Shown here piece after piece: positions 62,263 through 64,000 of a stretch of DNA of 64,000 bases. The DNA lies in contig QLII01000001.1 of assembly GCA_003259005.1 (NCBI GenBank), positions 7,493,001 to 7,557,000 of the forward strand. Reading direction: 5' to 3'. Position numbers and translations under genes: made by a program. Source of the DNA: Spirosoma telluris. Its GTDB lineage: Bacteria; Bacteroidota; Bacteroidia; Cytophagales; Spirosomataceae. Position 1 is the stretch's first letter; every line of letters starts with the position of its first letter. Under the pieces are notes generated by a model. It made no database searches. It was not told the DNA's origin and saw nothing but the letters and a program-made list of their open reading frames with translations.

Positions 62263-64000
62263 ATGGCTCTTTTTCAACGTTGCCTGCTTTTAAGTACGTT
62301 CTGGGTTGCCATACAGAGTGGCAACCCGCTCTTTGCAAAACCAACCTGGACCTTTAGTGTGGTGGTAGCGGTAGAGAAACGCACCGCTGATTTATACCAA
62401 TTTGCCTATTCGAAACCGATTGCCCAACTAGTAAACGAGCAAGTGGCGACCATCAATGCCAATTTTAACAGCTCGCCTAACTTCAACGGTATCTACAACT
62501 TTCGGGTTGATTCTGTATATGTGTTTGACGGTGCAGTAGGTGATGAAATCGCCAGGCCGCACCCTAAGTATATGTATGGCGTTGTGATTAATGGGTTTTC
62601 TGATAATACTTCGGGAGGAGGGTGGTATGGCGGCAGTCAGACTATATACCACAACTGGAAGTGGGATTATTTCAGTGGGCCTTTCGCGCAGACAGCTACT
62701 GATGGGTTAACGCATGAATTTGGGCACGCTCGTGGAGCAATCGATATCTATGCGTTGCAGGTAGACGCCCAAAAGAATCCGGTTAATAGCACTTCGTTTG
62801 TGGCGGTAAACTCGATCATGAATTACCCCTATGGCAACATTGTCTGGGATGAGCATACGACCAATTTACTAAACTCTACCGCAGGTAATCCTATCGTAGG
62901 GGATCAATGGATTATTCGCCCATTTCCCAATACGATTGGTATAAAAGCGGTCGATGCGAAGGGTGCACCTTTGTCTAATGTGCAATTGACCGTATACCCC
63001 GTCGACTGGTTTTCTAATTCGGTTACGTCAACGCCCATTCTCAACGTATCGACAACCAGCAGTGGCGTTTACCCCTTTTTCTCAAACCCATACCAGCCAT
63101 CGACCAGCGGTTATCCCTGGACGATGCGCTATTGTAATTTTCTGATTAAGGCCACCTATAACTCGGTTGTGGCGTATAAGTGGATGCCTTTATATGACGT
63201 TCAGAATGCGTACTTCAGCAACGGCGCTAATACTGCCTATAACGCCGAGATTGTATTGCCTGTTACTGCGCCCTCAATCAAACTAGGTAACATCAGCTCA
63301 ACCAGCAGTTGTCCTGGCAAAACGATTGATGTAGGGTTTGCCATTTCGGGTACATTTGACCCTACGAACCAGTTCTACCTGCAATTTATCGATAATAATA
63401 ATAATACGTTTTCGATCGCTCACCTTGATGGTGCTCAGGCCGGAACTCTGAGTGGGACCGTTCCATATTTTAGTGCTGGAGTCTATAGGATGAGAGTAGG
63501 TAGTAGTATGCCTTCTGTAGCGAGTGATGAGTTTATGTTCACGATTACAGCAGCACCTGCTAACCCAACTGTGCAATCTTCCTTTACGGTTTGCCAGAAT
63601 GCATCTCCTCCCATTCTTGTGGCTACTGGGCAAAACCTGCTTTGGCATTCTGATGCAGGCTTTTCTACGACCACTCCAATACCCAACACCAGCCGGGCAG
63701 GCTATTTCGCATATACTGTTACCCAGACGATTGATGGCTGCGAAAGTTCGGGCGTCTATATAAATGTATATGTCAACCCGCAACCTACAGCCACCTTGAA
63801 AGACAATGGCCCGCTAAGTGGTACATTAACGAGTGTTACGCTAACCGCAGGGAGCGGAAAATCCTATGTGTTCGGTGGCCCTGGTTTAGTGAGCCAGAAT
63901 CCTACGTCTGGTACAGCCCTTGCCAACGCATCAGGTATTTACTCGGTAACGGTTACAGGTAGTAATGGGTGTTCCAATACGGCTAGTTTAGCGCTGGCCG
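62263..64000 (+). CDS. Large metzincin-like secreted protein, N-terminal part (cut by window edge)
   Basis: The frame is open from the ATG at 62263 to the window end, 579 residues. A hydrophobic start (CLLLSTFWVAIQSGNPLFA) is followed by a protease domain. LTHEFGHARGAIDIY holds HExxHxxGxxD (His151, Glu152, His155, Asp161), and NSIMNYPYG around Met186 looks like a Met-turn. After about residue 205 come beta-rich domains (GIKAVDAKGAPLSNVQLTVY, KLGNISSTSSCPGKTIDVGF, SFTVCQNASPPILVATGQNL, GCESSGVYINVYVNP) like Ig/PKD-type adhesion repeats. Similar proteins end with a type IX secretion signal, which would be outside the window. No break is seen in this part. Confidence 0.75.
   Translation, partial: MALFQRCLLLSTFWVAIQSGNPLFAKPTWTFSVVVAVEKRTADLYQFAYSKPIAQLVNEQVATINANFNSSPNFNGIYNFRVDSVYVFDGAVGDEIARPHPKYMYGVVINGFSDNTSGGGWYGGSQTIYHNWKWDYFSGPFAQTATDGLTHEFGHARGAIDIYALQVDAQKNPVNSTSFVAVNSIMNYPYGNIVWDEHTTNLLNSTAGNPIVGDQWIIRPFPNTIGIKAVDAKGAPLSNVQLTVYPVDWFSNSVTSTPILNVSTTSSGVYPFFSNPYQPSTSGYPWTMRYCNFLIKATYNSVVAYKWMPLYDVQNAYFSNGANTAYNAEIVLPVTAPSIKLGNISSTSSCPGKTIDVGFAISGTFDPTNQFYLQFIDNNNNTFSIAHLDGAQAGTLSGTVPYFSAGVYRMRVGSSMPSVASDEFMFTITAAPANPTVQSSFTVCQNASPPILVATGQNLLWHSDAGFSTTTPIPNTSRAGYFAYTVTQTIDGCESSGVYINVYVNPQPTATLKDNGPLSGTLTSVTLTAGSGKSYVFGGPGLVSQNPTSGTALANASGIYSVTVTGSNGCSNTASLALA

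Overview
The window is a stretch of bacterial chromosome from a Bacteroidota member, most likely a Cytophagales species close to Spirosoma. The evidence is indirect: the signal peptides end in '-AQ'; there is a CarboxypepD_reg-type TonB receptor and several outer-membrane beta-barrel proteins; DUF3109, GntR-LacI and ECF41 regulators are present; Shine-Dalgarno sites are weak or absent; and there are a few TAnnTTTG-like promoter elements. No rRNA, tRNA, CRISPR array, integrase or insertion sequence was seen. I count 57 protein genes, the first and last cut by the window edges.

Layout. 1-6191: a TPR sensor fragment, an FAD/NAD oxidoreductase, KptA, a nucleoside hydrolase, a SnoaL protein, a methyltransferase and an AraC regulator. 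6411-10196: three exported hydrolase-type genes on the minus strand (subclass B1 metallo-beta-lactamase, NUP family, CocE/NonD family). 10661-21109: AsmA-like protein, a PD40-amidohydrolase fusion and an IorAB-type molybdenum hydroxylase. 21112-25681: a serine beta-lactamase-fold hydrolase, then an SDR, a membrane protein and an ECF41-type sigma factor that look like one regulatory unit, then an M20 amidohydrolase. 25699-31548: exported peptidases and hydrolases, ending in RidA and a class A beta-lactamase homologue. 31611-36499: a GntR-LacI regulator, a DoxX protein and the lutABC lactate oxidation operon. 36639-41405: TonB receptor, NTF2-like protein, GH105 enzyme. 41675-53000: housekeeping genes (dtd, lytic transglycosylase, HAD, ATL, siroheme synthase, pgi) and two paralogous OMPs. 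53048-64000: an ArnT/PMT-type glycosyltransferase, adenosine deaminase-like and acetamidase enzymes, an MFS transporter, an M48 protease and a large metzincin-like surface protein.

Two window-wide patterns stand out. First, 14 genes carry 18 reading-frame breaks. Seventeen are repaired by adding one base, nearly always in a short homopolymer, and the affected genes include pgi, dtd and lutAB. This points to base-calling errors, not gene decay. Affected genes are annotated as CDS across the break. Second, most intergenic gaps hold inverted-repeat elements. Two have perfect arms of 30 and 42 bp sharing one 13-nt core, two are near-identical copies of an 80-nt hairpin element, and others are nested or degenerate. 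Several begin at or overlap a stop codon. I regard these palindromic elements as the least explained signal here.
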